Positions 17,387 through 25,689 of a stretch of 64,000 nt of DNA are shown piece by piece. Within the stretch, counting starts at the first letter, position 1. The number at the start of each line of letters is the position of its first letter. The stretch spans positions 310,001-374,000 of the forward strand of contig NZ_JACHEB010000001.1 of assembly GCF_014201335.1 (NCBI RefSeq), read 5' to 3'. Origin of the DNA: Tunturiibacter gelidiferens (GTDB lineage Bacteria > Acidobacteriota > Terriglobia > Terriglobales > Acidobacteriaceae). Under the pieces are notes generated by a model. That model made no database searches. It worked only from the letters and a program-made list of their open reading frames with translations, and was not told where the DNA came from. The position numbers were made by a program, and so were the translations under genes.

Positions 17387-18025
17387 ATGTCCTCTGCCTT
17401 AAAGGAAAAGCCCTATGCGGAAGAAGTACCCACCACCAGCCCTGCGAGTGTGATTCTCAATGGACGTTATCTTCCTCCTCCTGAGGACAAAGATGGCAGA
17501 CTCTGGGTAAGAACCTCCGCGCTGATTCAAGCGAGCACCAACGATTTATACGCTATGTGGCGTAACGTCGAAGCCGCGCCTGGCTGGCAGGAACAAATTA
17601 AGCACGTTGCAGTCACAGGTGAGCGAACTTCGCATTGGGTGATGCAGTCCGGTGAAAAGACCATTGAATGGGATTCCGAAATCCTCGCGGACGAACCTGG
17701 GAGACGGATCGCATGGCGATCCATCGGTGGCGACTCGGACAATGCCGGTGAGGTGATCTTTGAACAGGCTCCTGGTAGCCGCGGTACCGTAGTGACGGTG
17801 CTGCAGGCGTTCCGCATCGACAAACTGACTAGCGCCTGGGAGACGTTCACGGGTCGCAATCCGAAACAAGCCGTGATTGAGAATCTGCGACACTTCAAAG
17901 CTCTTGCCGAGACGGGCGAGATCCCGAGGACTCAGGGACAACCTCATGAGGACCGCGGCTTGATTGGAAAGATGAAGATATCGACCTATGGTGAAAAAGT
18001 TCCTACGCCTTCGGGATCAAACTGA
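17387..18025 (+). CDS. SRPBCC (START-like) family protein
   Basis: 212 residues from ATG 17387, 6 nt after AAAGGAG. The SRPBCC cyclase/dehydrase-like core runs from about residue 45: LWVRTSALIQASTNDLYAMW, VEAAPGWQEQIKHVAV, and GRRIAWRSIGGDSDNAGEV (in pieces), with a helical C-terminus carrying IENLRHFKALAETGEIP. This fold binds hydrophobic ligands. The same kind of gene commonly neighbours formaldehyde-dehydrogenase-like ADHs in soil bacteria, as here (next gene 48 nt downstream). Function not known. Confidence 0.82.
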   Translation: MSSALKEKPYAEEVPTTSPASVILNGRYLPPPEDKDGRLWVRTSALIQASTNDLYAMWRNVEAAPGWQEQIKHVAVTGERTSHWVMQSGEKTIEWDSEILADEPGRRIAWRSIGGDSDNAGEVIFEQAPGSRGTVVTVLQAFRIDKLTSAWETFTGRNPKQAVIENLRHFKALAETGEIPRTQGQPHEDRGLIGKMKISTYGEKVPTPSGSN

Positions 18026-18073
18026 GCGACAAGCTCGCATTGGACATTGCCAGGAATCGAATTGGAGGAAGTC

Positions 18074-19264
18074 ATGAAGGCTGTTTGTTGGATGGGGAAG
18101 AGCAAAGTAGAAACGCTTACGGTAGCAGACCCGAAGCTTCTGAATCCGCATGACGCGATTATCAAGGTCACGCGAACTGCCATTTGCGGATCAGATCTTC
18201 ATCTCTACGACGGATTCATACCTACCATGGAATCGGGAGACATTCTGGGCCACGAGTTCATGGGTGTCGTCGAAGAAGTGGGGAAAGAGGTCACCAATCT
18301 GCGGCGCGGGGATCGAGTCGTTGTTCCATTCACGATTGCATGCGGCAACTGTCTCTTCTGCAAGAAGAAGATTTGGGCTGCGTGTGACAACAGCAATCCC
18401 AATGCTCATTTGATGGAAGCCGCATACGGATATTCAGGCTCGGGCCTGTTTGGCTACTCCCATATGATGGGCGGTTATGCTGGCGGGCAGGCGCAGTATG
18501 CGCGTGTTCCTTTTGCGAATGTAGGCCCACTGAAGATCGAAAGCGATCTTCCGGATGAGAAGGTGCTTTTCCTTTCCGATATCTTCCCGACCGGATATAT
18601 GGCGGCTGAAAATGCGCAGATCCAATCTGGAGATACGGTCGCGGTGTGGGGCTGCGGACCGGTAGGTCAGTTCGCAATTGCAAGCGCGTTCATGCTTGGG
18701 GCTGCACGAGTTATCGCAATTGATCGTATACCGGAACGACTTGAGATGGCGCGAAGCCTCGGGGCAATCACGGTCGACTATTCCGAGGAGGATGTCAGCG
18801 TTCTCACCGCACTCAAAGATCTAACTGGTGGCATTGGCCCGGACGCGTGCATTGATGCCGTTGGTCTCGAGGCTCATTCCGCTCAACTTCAGGGAACCTA
18901 CGACAAGGTCAAGGTCGCTCTGATGATGGAGACCGATCGACCAAGCGTACTCCGGCAGGCAATTCAGGCTGTCCGCAAGGGCGGCACCTTGTCGGTGCCT
19001 GGAGTCTATGGTGGCCTTCTCGATAAAGTGCCGTTTGGGGCGGCTTTTGGTAAGGGCATCACTATGAAGATGGGCCAGACCAACATGCATAACTACATGA
19101 AACCTCTGCTTGAGCGGATCGAGAAAGGACAGATCGATCCGAGCTACATCATCTCTCATCGCATCACGCTTGAGCAGGCGCCTGAGATGTACAAGGTCTG
19201 GAGAGACAAGAAAGAGAATGTGACAAAGATCGTGATCGATCCTTGGGCAAACGCCGCAGCCTAG
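18074..19264 (+). CDS. Zinc-dependent alcohol dehydrogenase, formaldehyde-dehydrogenase-like
   Basis: 396 residues from ATG 18074 behind GGAGGAAG. MDR-family enzyme: catalytic zinc ligands Cys38, His60 and Glu61 ([14 protein letters not shown]), structural-zinc cysteines 90, 93, 96 and 104 in [16 protein letters not shown], and a Rossmann motif [11 protein letters not shown]. The long insert after the structural zinc site ([20 protein letters not shown]) marks the glutathione-independent formaldehyde dehydrogenase-like branch. By family it oxidises alcohols or aldehydes with NAD. It lies between SRPBCC and Tat-type SDR genes, probably as one stress/detoxification unit. Confidence 0.9.
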   Translation: MKAVCWMGKSKVETLTVADPKLLNPHDAIIKVTRTAICGSDLHLYDGFIPTMESGDILGHEFMGVVEEVGKEVTNLRRGDRVVVPFTIACGNCLFCKKKIWAACDNSNPNAHLMEAAYGYSGSGLFGYSHMMGGYAGGQAQYARVPFANVGPLKIESDLPDEKVLFLSDIFPTGYMAAENAQIQSGDTVAVWGCGPVGQFAIASAFMLGAARVIAIDRIPERLEMARSLGAITVDYSEEDVSVLTALKDLTGGIGPDACIDAVGLEAHSAQLQGTYDKVKVALMMETDRPSVLRQAIQAVRKGGTLSVPGVYGGLLDKVPFGAAFGKGITMKMGQTNMHNYMKPLLERIEKGQIDPSYIISHRITLEQAPEMYKVWRDKKENVTKIVIDPWANAAA

Positions 19265-19324
19265 GCAAGATACCTTTTGGCGTTATGACAATAACAATCA
19301 CCATAGTCTGTGGAGTTGCTGAAT

Positions 19325-20332
19325 ATGAGTTCTGACAATCCGATTTCCCGCCGCGATCTCGTCACCCATCTGGGAGCGGGCATAGTAGGTGCTGCGATCA
19401 CTGCGGCTGTTCCCAATGCACAGGCACAGACCGCGGTTGGCAATACCGCCGCACCATTTGTCGATCCGACATCCAAATATCCAAAGCCGCCCTATCCGGG
19501 GCAATCACAACCGTGCCCTGGCCTCGCCAGTAAGATGAACCCCCGAGCGGACCACGGCGAGACGAGTTACAAGGGCTCGGGCCAGCTCATGGGACGCAAA
19601 GCGCTCATCACGGGCGGCGACTCTGGCATGGGACGCGCTGCTGCCATCGCCTATGCGCGGGAGGGCGCTGATGTTGTCATCAGCTATTACCCCACGGAGG
19701 AGCCTGACGCTCGCGAAGTCATTCAGCTGATCAAGGCAGAGGGCCGCAAGGCCATCCCAATACCAGGTGACCTTCGCGAGGAGAGCTACTGCAAGGAACT
19801 TGTTACGAAGGCCATCGCTGAACTTGGTGGGCTCGACATTGTTGTGTCCAACGCGGGACGACAACAGCAGTGTGAAGACATACTCCAGCTCACGACGGAA
19901 GCTTTCGATGCGACCATGAAGACCAATATCTATGCTCCTTTCTGGATCATCAAGGCAGCACTTCCGCACATGCAGCCGGGCTCATCCATCATTGCCACAA
20001 CGTCTGAGCAAGCCTACGATCCCGCAGGCAACTTGTATGATTACGCCCAGACTAAGGCAGCGACGATGAATTATGTGAAATCATTGGCCAAACAGTTCGG
20101 TCCCAAGGGAATTCGTGTGAATGGTGTTGCGCCGGGACCGATCTGGACAGCACTTCAGGTGTCTGGCGGAGCAACCCAGGATCACTTGATTCACTCTGGC
20201 GAAACGTATCCCTTGAGACGAGCAGGACAGCCAGCTGAACTCGCCAGTATTTACGTGCAGCTCGCAGCTAACGACGCCAGCTATACCACCGGCAATATCT
20301 ATGGCGCGGGCGGTGGTGCGGGGCAGCCGTAG
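19325..20332 (+). CDS. SDR family oxidoreductase with Tat-like signal (YghA-type)
   Basis: 335 residues from ATG 19325, 9 nt after GGAG. The N-terminus NPISRRDLVTHLGAGIVGAA is a twin-arginine-type signal with an Ala-rich end (AQAQ). The extension KPPYPGQSQPCPGLASKM with DHGETSYKGSGQL is typical of YghA/YhdF-type SDRs, followed by TGGDSGMG (96-103), SNAG and YDYAQTK with the catalytic Tyr and Lys. E. coli YghA is itself annotated with a Tat-type start, so export is plausible. Likely alcohol or glucose-type dehydrogenase; substrate unknown. Confidence 0.88.
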   Translation: MSSDNPISRRDLVTHLGAGIVGAAITAAVPNAQAQTAVGNTAAPFVDPTSKYPKPPYPGQSQPCPGLASKMNPRADHGETSYKGSGQLMGRKALITGGDSGMGRAAAIAYAREGADVVISYYPTEEPDAREVIQLIKAEGRKAIPIPGDLREESYCKELVTKAIAELGGLDIVVSNAGRQQQCEDILQLTTEAFDATMKTNIYAPFWIIKAALPHMQPGSSIIATTSEQAYDPAGNLYDYAQTKAATMNYVKSLAKQFGPKGIRVNGVAPGPIWTALQVSGGATQDHLIHSGETYPLRRAGQPAELASIYVQLAANDASYTTGNIYGAGGGAGQP

Positions 20333-20366
20333 AGTTCTGAGCTACTTCCAAAAAACTTCACCTATA

Positions 20367-21329
20367 TTAGATAAACACAATTACTGAGCCGGGCGAGATC
20401 TTGATAGCGCGACCTAGCGCTTCCAAATCGCGTTCGGCATGAGACTGGCGAAGATAGAGGTCCAGCTCCTGATAGCGTTTTGAAATCTTCTCGTCCATCG
20501 CGACTGGATGGGGTCCATAGGCTCGCGGTAATCTTCTCAAGATGTCTGAGCAAGCTTGCTCAATAAGGTGTCGAACGGTTAGGGCGCGTACCAGAGCGCT
20601 TTCACGATCTTTCGGAGCAACGTCGATCTCACGACCAGCGGAGTCGAGGTAGCACAATGACGCCCAGATTGAAGCCCGCATTGCACCAAGGTGCGCCAAT
20701 GTGTGAGGGTCCTCTCGGGATTGTTCGTTCGCATACTCAACAAGTCCTGCAGCGCCTCCAGCCCAACAGGCTGCGGGTCCGCATGCCCCGTGCCAGAAGC
20801 CCGGTCGCTGAAGGTACCAGCCCGGGACTCCGATTAGTTCCTCAGGGATGACAGGTAGATTCTCGAAGGTCACGGTGGAGGTCCGAGTTTCTCGAAAGGC
20901 GTTCGTCTTCCATTCTGAATCATCAAAATGTAGGAAGCGATCATTGTCTCGAAGATCGGCATCCACAAGTTGCGGCTGAGGACCGCCCACTGTGATGAGT
21001 GCGCGATCAACTAGTCCGGCCCCACTGCAAAACATCTTTTTTCCACTGATCCGAAAAGAGGAGTCATGGTTCCGTTCCAGTGTGATGGCCTGTCCTGGGC
21101 GCTCGGACGCCCACACTCCGTAAAGGCTATCTGGTTTAGGATTGCTGCCATTCTCTTTAAGGATAGCGACTGCATCCCAATGCGCTTCTGCCATACGGGC
21201 AAGAGAGAGATTCCTGCGGCCAATCTCAAACAAAGATCGGTGACGCCTGTCAGTGTTGCCAGCACCAGGCAGAGGAATTTCTTCTGCAACTGTCTTGCGA
21301 AGCTGAACGATAAACGCCTCGGTCGTCAT
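20367..21329 (-). CDS. Acyl-CoA dehydrogenase family protein (last gene of PIG-L operon)
   Basis: 320 residues, shorter than the usual 380. Visible acyl-CoA dehydrogenase features: FRISGKKMFCSGAGLVDRAL (the FAD-contacting beta-barrel), TSTVTFENLPVIPEELIG, and a C-terminal helical domain with AGREIDVAPKDRESALVRAL. The N-terminal helical domain is short. This is the degenerate type found next to PIG-L, methyltransferase and glycosyltransferase genes; the true substrate is unlikely to be an ordinary fatty acyl-CoA. Its ATG overlaps the stop of the GT2 gene by 4 nt (21326-21329), so it is coupled to it. Confidence 0.82.
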   Translation of the reverse strand: MTTEAFIVQLRKTVAEEIPLPGAGNTDRRHRSLFEIGRRNLSLARMAEAHWDAVAILKENGSNPKPDSLYGVWASERPGQAITLERNHDSSFRISGKKMFCSGAGLVDRALITVGGPQPQLVDADLRDNDRFLHFDDSEWKTNAFRETRTSTVTFENLPVIPEELIGVPGWYLQRPGFWHGACGPAACWAGGAAGLVEYANEQSREDPHTLAHLGAMRASIWASLCYLDSAGREIDVAPKDRESALVRALTVRHLIEQACSDILRRLPRAYGPHPVAMDEKISKRYQELDLYLRQSHAERDLEALGRAIKISPGSVIVFI

Positions 21330-22051
21330 GCGCTCACCTCATTATGCGCGGCGAGAGCGTCCGCAAATCCATGGGGTGCACGTCCAACACGCCTACCACT
21401 CGTCAGTACTTTCACTGCATTTGTTGAGGTGCGTCGCGCAGCAGTTTTCAGAAGGCGATCCCATAGATCATGATCCTCAGCCGTCGTAAGTCCTTTCCAT
21501 CCGCCTGAGCGAAGGTAGACATCACCACGAATTCCCAGGTTTGCCCCATGAACATGTGGATGGGAACCGTCCTCATGGATGAGGTAGCTCTTGCGAAACC
21601 GCACGCCAACGCCGATATCATGTTCCTCGAACGAATCGACATCAACAATACCGGCGACGGTCTCTATGCCTTGGTCCGCAAACAAAAGCTGGTCGACGAG
21701 CCATGACCTTGGTACGCAGCAATCGGCATCCGTATTTGCCAGCCAACAACGACGGAGCTGGCCTGAATACCGCCGCAGAGCCATCCTAGTGGCAAGCGAA
21801 CGTGCGTGGCCCACAGCCCCCGCTTCTGTTGTCAGAACTGTTCCATGTTCTGCCAGGATCTTTTTCGCGATTTCAAATGTCAGGTCGGTAGAAGTATCGC
21901 AGGCGACAACGACATCCGTGGTGACCGATACCGGAAGAAGTGCACACGCCTCCAACACGGATTTCAGGCATCGAGGAAGGAGAGCTTCTTCATTCCGAGC
22001 AGGAATCACCACCGCTACGTGCCATGGGTTATGACTCATAGGCGCACCCAT
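21326..22051 (-). CDS. Family 2 glycosyltransferase
   Basis: 241 residues. GT-A fold: VAVVIPARNEEALLPRCLKS at the nucleotide-binding start, a D-x-D-like NTDADC at mid-protein, and TAEDHDLWDRL as the catalytic ED-type motif. No membrane helix, so soluble. The start overlaps the end of the methyltransferase gene by 16 nt. In the four-gene operon it would add a sugar to the product handled by the deacetylase and methyltransferase; the acceptor is unknown. Confidence 0.87.
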   Translation of the reverse strand: MGAPMSHNPWHVAVVIPARNEEALLPRCLKSVLEACALLPVSVTTDVVVACDTSTDLTFEIAKKILAEHGTVLTTEAGAVGHARSLATRMALRRYSGQLRRCWLANTDADCCVPRSWLVDQLLFADQGIETVAGIVDVDSFEEHDIGVGVRFRKSYLIHEDGSHPHVHGANLGIRGDVYLRSGGWKGLTTAEDHDLWDRLLKTAARRTSTNAVKVLTSGRRVGRAPHGFADALAAHNEVSA

Positions 22052-22611
22052 CGATCAAGGCGGAAATCTGCGTGACGTTCCGAGTGTTCCAGACTCAGCT
22101 CCTTGATATTCGAGATGACCTGATGGACATTGTCCCCGCTCAAAAGATGATCGGGAGAGAAGCCGAGCCAATGTGCAGCAAGAAATGTGCCGCCGGGGCT
22201 AATCTGGGTGATCAGTCGATCTATGAGAGATGCCAATTGGGATTCAGCGAAGTAATATCCGATCTCGCTGAATACGACCAGATCGAACTCACCGGTTGGC
22301 ATCTGGTCTGGCATCGATGCGCACATAATGTGGACGTTTGTTTGGGTGCTGCAGCGTTGACGCGCCCGATCGACTGCGATGCAGGAGATCTCCATCGCTT
22401 CTACCTCGTCACAGATCGAAGCTAGTCGCTCTGTCAGGACTCCGATAGAACATCCCGGTTCGAAAGCGCGTTTGTATCGACTACGAGGGACAGCTTGAAG
22501 AATGCGTTCGTAACGCCCAAGCTCATAACTACTCGACGAGAAGCTCCACGGATCCGGGCTGCTCTCGTAGAGCGCATCAAAAAAGGCGCGACTTGTAGTG
22601 TTCCTGATCAT
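22036..22611 (-). CDS. SAM-dependent methyltransferase (NodS-like)
   Basis: 191 residues from ATG 22611, chosen because it forms an ATGA overlap with the PIG-L stop at 22608. Class I fold: motif I FEPGCSIGVLTERLA, acidic loop EAMEISCIAVDRARQR, and FDLVVFSEIGYYF as motif IV. The opening SRAFFDALYESSPDPWSF is typical of the NodS-type N-methyltransferases, which methylate deacetylated amino sugars. That matches a preceding PIG-L deacetylase. Related genomes encode PIG-L and this enzyme fused in one protein. Specific substrate unknown. Confidence 0.87.
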   Translation of the reverse strand: MIRNTTSRAFFDALYESSPDPWSFSSSSYELGRYERILQAVPRSRYKRAFEPGCSIGVLTERLASICDEVEAMEISCIAVDRARQRCSTQTNVHIMCASMPDQMPTGEFDLVVFSEIGYYFAESQLASLIDRLITQISPGGTFLAAHWLGFSPDHLLSGDNVHQVISNIKELSLEHSERHADFRLDRWVRL

Positions 22612-23300
22612 GAAGGCAAAAAGATCTCGGCCGAACGTCGGGCAGGCCAAAGCAGCTCATCCGGAAGGATGGGTTCTCCCGAAGGATGCTCCAATTGAGA
22701 ACGGTACAGAGATAACGCACTAAGCTTTGAGCGCCGATGATCAGCACTGAGAGAAAGCGACCGCAGAGGCAGGTTCTTAAGCAGCTGTGGTGTTCCGCGG
22801 TGCCACGTCCAAAAAAAATAAAAGGTGAGCGATGCTCCCGCACGCTGCGCAACTGTCTGCGCTACGCGACCGCAGGCTTCATGGTCTGGATGAAAGTCTC
22901 CTATCCATGGAGCAAAGATGTGGGTTTCTCTAGAAACGAGCGGGAGGAGGCGTTCTGTGAGAGTGCTTTCTTCAGAGCTGACAGCGCTGTCAGTAAGCCC
23001 GAGACGAATAACGTCGCCGGGCTTCAAACCTAGTTGCTTAACTGCCGCACTTTGTTCCATCCGTCGGTTCGCAGCAAGAGTAGGGCCGCCCCGGCCATAT
23101 GCGTTCTCGCCGTCTGTTACGGCGACTACCTGCACAGGAACGCCTTCCGAAACTTGTGTTGAAATCAAGCCCCCGGCTCCGAGAGTTTCATCGTCCGGAT
23201 GTGGTGAAATCACAAGGACATTCTTCCCAGATGGTTGCCACGACGTCGCGGCTTGCCACATGGGTGACCACTCTTCTTCTAGAGACAGGGGTACGATCAT
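22608..23300 (-). CDS. PIG-L (LmbE) family deacetylase
   Basis: 230 residues. The zinc motif appears as VISPHPDDETLGAGG near residue 33 (HPDD), with PDHEACGRVA as the distal histidine motif. By family, it removes acetyl from N-acetylglucosamine-type groups, as in mycothiol and bacillithiol synthesis (MshB, BshB). It is the first gene of a four-gene reverse-strand operon (deacetylase, NodS-like methyltransferase, GT2, acyl-CoA-dehydrogenase-like) joined by overlaps. No BshA or BshC type partner is nearby, so thiol synthesis is not indicated. Confidence 0.88.
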   Translation of the reverse strand: MIVPLSLEEEWSPMWQAATSWQPSGKNVLVISPHPDDETLGAGGLISTQVSEGVPVQVVAVTDGENAYGRGGPTLAANRRMEQSAAVKQLGLKPGDVIRLGLTDSAVSSEESTLTERLLPLVSRETHIFAPWIGDFHPDHEACGRVAQTVAQRAGASLTFYFFWTWHRGTPQLLKNLPLRSLSLSADHRRSKLSALSLYRSQLEHPSGEPILPDELLWPARRSAEIFLPS

Positions 23301-23574
23301 AGGTCAACTCAAATTGTCTGATGCATGAAACTCCTGAATCGCCAAAGCTAAGAGACATCCGGCCGTGTGTTTTTGATAGCACCCACGTTCTTTGCAAATT
23401 CAACGAGCAGGTGATGATTCCATGGCTGGAGCAAGGAAGGGCTTGGTGATCCTGCCGCGTTTTACGGAGTTAAACCTCACCCGCTTGAAGAAACGGCTGG
23501 GAGTCGGATTGAGACTCATCAAATGATGCTCGAAGTCGGTCAAAACCATATTGCGAAGATGCTCTGAGGCGTAG

Positions 23575-24159
23575 CTACTGCGCCAAAGTCCTAAACGTAA
23601 GTGAGTAGCGTAGCGAGTCGACGGGCGGGATACTATGCTCCCATCGCGTTCGAACTTCGCCTTCCAGAATGTAGATCGATCGTGGTTTGAGTATTTGGGA
23701 CTTGCGAATCCAGCTCGTGCCGGTTGAAAGGCGAAGGCGCATGATTGCCGGTGCCAGAAGCGAAACCCCAACGATCACACCAAATTCCGGCTTGTCTTTG
23801 TGCCAGCCTATTCCAGCGCCTGGCGGATATTGATTTACTCCGCCTTGCTGAATTTCATCGATGTTCCTCCCCGCGAAATCTGCGGCCTTTCTGCGGAGCT
23901 CTTCGATAAACAGCGGAAACCTTTCCGTTGGCTCAACCGTACGACGTGCATAGTCATAGCGAAGACCAAAAGATGTTACACGTCGATTGCCAACATGACC
24001 GTGAAATTCGAATGGTTTGAGCTCGAGTGTTGCAAGTGAGGCGACGAGAGCAGCCTCATCAGCTTCACTGATGATGTCCTCTTGATAACGAAAGCCACTC
24101 GGCATAGTAGGCGCTTGGGTACTCTCTAGTTCAGCGAAGAGACCTTTCTGCGTTGCCAT
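23575..24159 (-). CDS. AlkB-like alpha-ketoglutarate-dependent dioxygenase
   Basis: 194 residues from ATG 24159, with AGGAGG about 6 nt upstream. The 2OG-Fe(II) core is clear: GVNQYPPGAGIGWHKDKPEF supplies His and Asp of H-x-D, WEHSIPPVDSLRYSLTFR supplies the distal His and the arginine pair that binds 2-oxoglutarate. Members repair alkylated bases or act on RNA. It lies 20 nt behind the DUF763 gene on the same strand, a likely two-gene repair operon. The nucleotide-recognition lid is short, so the substrate class cannot be set. Confidence 0.88.
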   Translation of the reverse strand: MATQKGLFAELESTQAPTMPSGFRYQEDIISEADEAALVASLATLELKPFEFHGHVGNRRVTSFGLRYDYARRTVEPTERFPLFIEELRRKAADFAGRNIDEIQQGGVNQYPPGAGIGWHKDKPEFGVIVGVSLLAPAIMRLRLSTGTSWIRKSQILKPRSIYILEGEVRTRWEHSIPPVDSLRYSLTFRTLAQ

Positions 24160-24179
24160 CAGAACCTCCTGGAAGGTCT

Positions 24180-25394
24180 TCAAAATAGATTCAGCTGAGA
24201 CGTTGGTGCCGACTGTTTGTCCTGTGGCTTGTCATCAAGAACCGTCCTGCCGCCGATCGATGCAGAGATTGCTCGCTCGTGAGCTATCGCGGTGTCGAAA
24301 TCTGCAAACGGCTGCCGATTCGCCTCGACATTACGGATCAATTGATCCAATCGCCGGAAGCCCTCAAGTTTTTCGGTGTGGCCCAGTCGAGCTGCTTCCA
24401 GAGAGCGACGCAGGATGGCGAGCGAGTCATCGTAGACCTTTAGTGGAACCGGAAAAGGGTGCCCATCCTTGCCACCATGTGCGATTGAGAAGCGTGCCGG
24501 ATCGGAGAAACGGCTGGGGGCACCATGTACGACTTCGGCAATGAGAGCAAGAGATTGTAGCGTTCGTGGACCGAGACCTTCTACCAGGAGTAGCGAGGCG
24601 AAGTCTCGTAGGTCTTTTTCATGTGCGACTGCCAGGACTGCGCCTAGTCGCTCCAAATCGACATCCTTGGCACGGACATCGTGATGCATTGGCATCGAAA
24701 GCTTGCGGGCGTCGCCTAAGACCTTTTCAAAAGGACTTTTTGCAATTACAAGCAAAGCATCTCTTGCCCTTTCGGAACGGGCGTCCACCAGATTCCGAAT
24801 CTCACCCTGGGGTTCGCCTACGATGGCGGTGTGTGGGTCGGACACGAAGTCCCGCACTGTAGCTGAATGCCAGTGATACCTCCGCGCTACGCGATTTTGA
24901 GCATTCATCCCCTGCTGTACAACGGCCCATTCGCCGGATCGCGTGACTACGAAGGAGTGCAGATAAAGCTGGAATCCGTCTGCAATGGCGTTGTTGTCCA
25001 CTCGCGCCGTCAGCCGGCTGGTGCGTGCCAATGTATCTCCATCAAGTCCAGTCTTCATAGAAAAAGCACGAAGTTCATCCGAGGTGCGGATGGAATGTCG
25101 GCCACGACCTCCGCAGACCATCAAACCAAGATCCGAAAAACGTGGATTGAGACCACGCTTCAGTGCTCCGAGTACCGAAGTCGTGATGCCAGATGAGTGC
25201 CAATCCATACCCATGACTGCTCCATAAGACTGAAACCAGAATGGATCACTCAATCGCGTCAGAAATTCGGATTGGCCATAGTTTAAAATCACCTGCTCGG
25301 CGATGGCTGTTCCTAGCGCAGTCATGCGATTGGCCAGCCACGTAGGCACACGCCCTCCGTGGAGCGGAAGATCGGCAATGCCGGAGCGTTTCAT
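24180..25394 (-). CDS. DUF763 domain-containing protein
   Basis: 404 residues, full length for the family (COG1415). It opens with the conserved MKRSGIADLPLHGGRVPTWL, contains MVCGGRGRHSIRTSDELRAF, and has a helix-hairpin-helix-like LLLVEGLGPRTLQSLALIAEV near residues 270-300 (shown in part), which suggests DNA binding. No biochemical role is established. The immediate coupling to an AlkB-type gene supports, but does not prove, a nucleic-acid repair role. C-terminus is low complexity and ends in SQLNLF, resembling a short clamp- or partner-binding peptide (inference). Confidence 0.88.
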   Translation of the reverse strand: MKRSGIADLPLHGGRVPTWLANRMTALGTAIAEQVILNYGQSEFLTRLSDPFWFQSYGAVMGMDWHSSGITTSVLGALKRGLNPRFSDLGLMVCGGRGRHSIRTSDELRAFSMKTGLDGDTLARTSRLTARVDNNAIADGFQLYLHSFVVTRSGEWAVVQQGMNAQNRVARRYHWHSATVRDFVSDPHTAIVGEPQGEIRNLVDARSERARDALLVIAKSPFEKVLGDARKLSMPMHHDVRAKDVDLERLGAVLAVAHEKDLRDFASLLLVEGLGPRTLQSLALIAEVVHGAPSRFSDPARFSIAHGGKDGHPFPVPLKVYDDSLAILRRSLEAARLGHTEKLEGFRRLDQLIRNVEANRQPFADFDTAIAHERAISASIGGRTVLDDKPQDKQSAPTSQLNLF

Positions 25395-25689
25395 TGGATG
25401 ATATCGTATTTATTATTCGCCATTTGTTCGCTTTAAGCAATCTGATGACTGGTTAGTAGCAATGACCATCATGCAGGAGCAGTCAGCTTTATTCTTAGCG
25501 CCAACCCTGACTTCAACGCCATGCACTGAAGAATGGCAGTACCGAAAAAGGCCGAGAAAGCTCAGCGGAAAACGGACGCGAATAGAGAAAACGATGTCAC
25601 TCTTTGACGATCAGGGCTAACGACTACAACAGCGGACGAGGTAATTAATTCCGTGCGCCGTCCGGTTTATCTCCTTCCCTTTGGAAGGA
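25395..25689. other. Non-coding gap, 295 bp, with small hairpin
   Basis: No supported gene. CCTTCC-CTTT-GGAAGG at 25673-25688 forms a 6-bp hairpin just beyond the stop of the GH13 gene on the reverse strand and could be a weak terminator. The right part of the gap would also hold the DUF763 promoter on the left side. Confidence 0.4.

Noticed and set aside
21066..22075. Forward ORFs across the GT2 and acyl-CoA-dehydrogenase genes
   Set aside because: Antisense shadows; the reverse-strand frames carry full family motifs.
23421..23525. Short forward ORF with LNLTRLKKRLGVGLRLIK, faintly like the start of V-ATPase subunit D
   Set aside because: Only 34 codons, no ribosome site, no continuation of the family in any frame; treated as chance.
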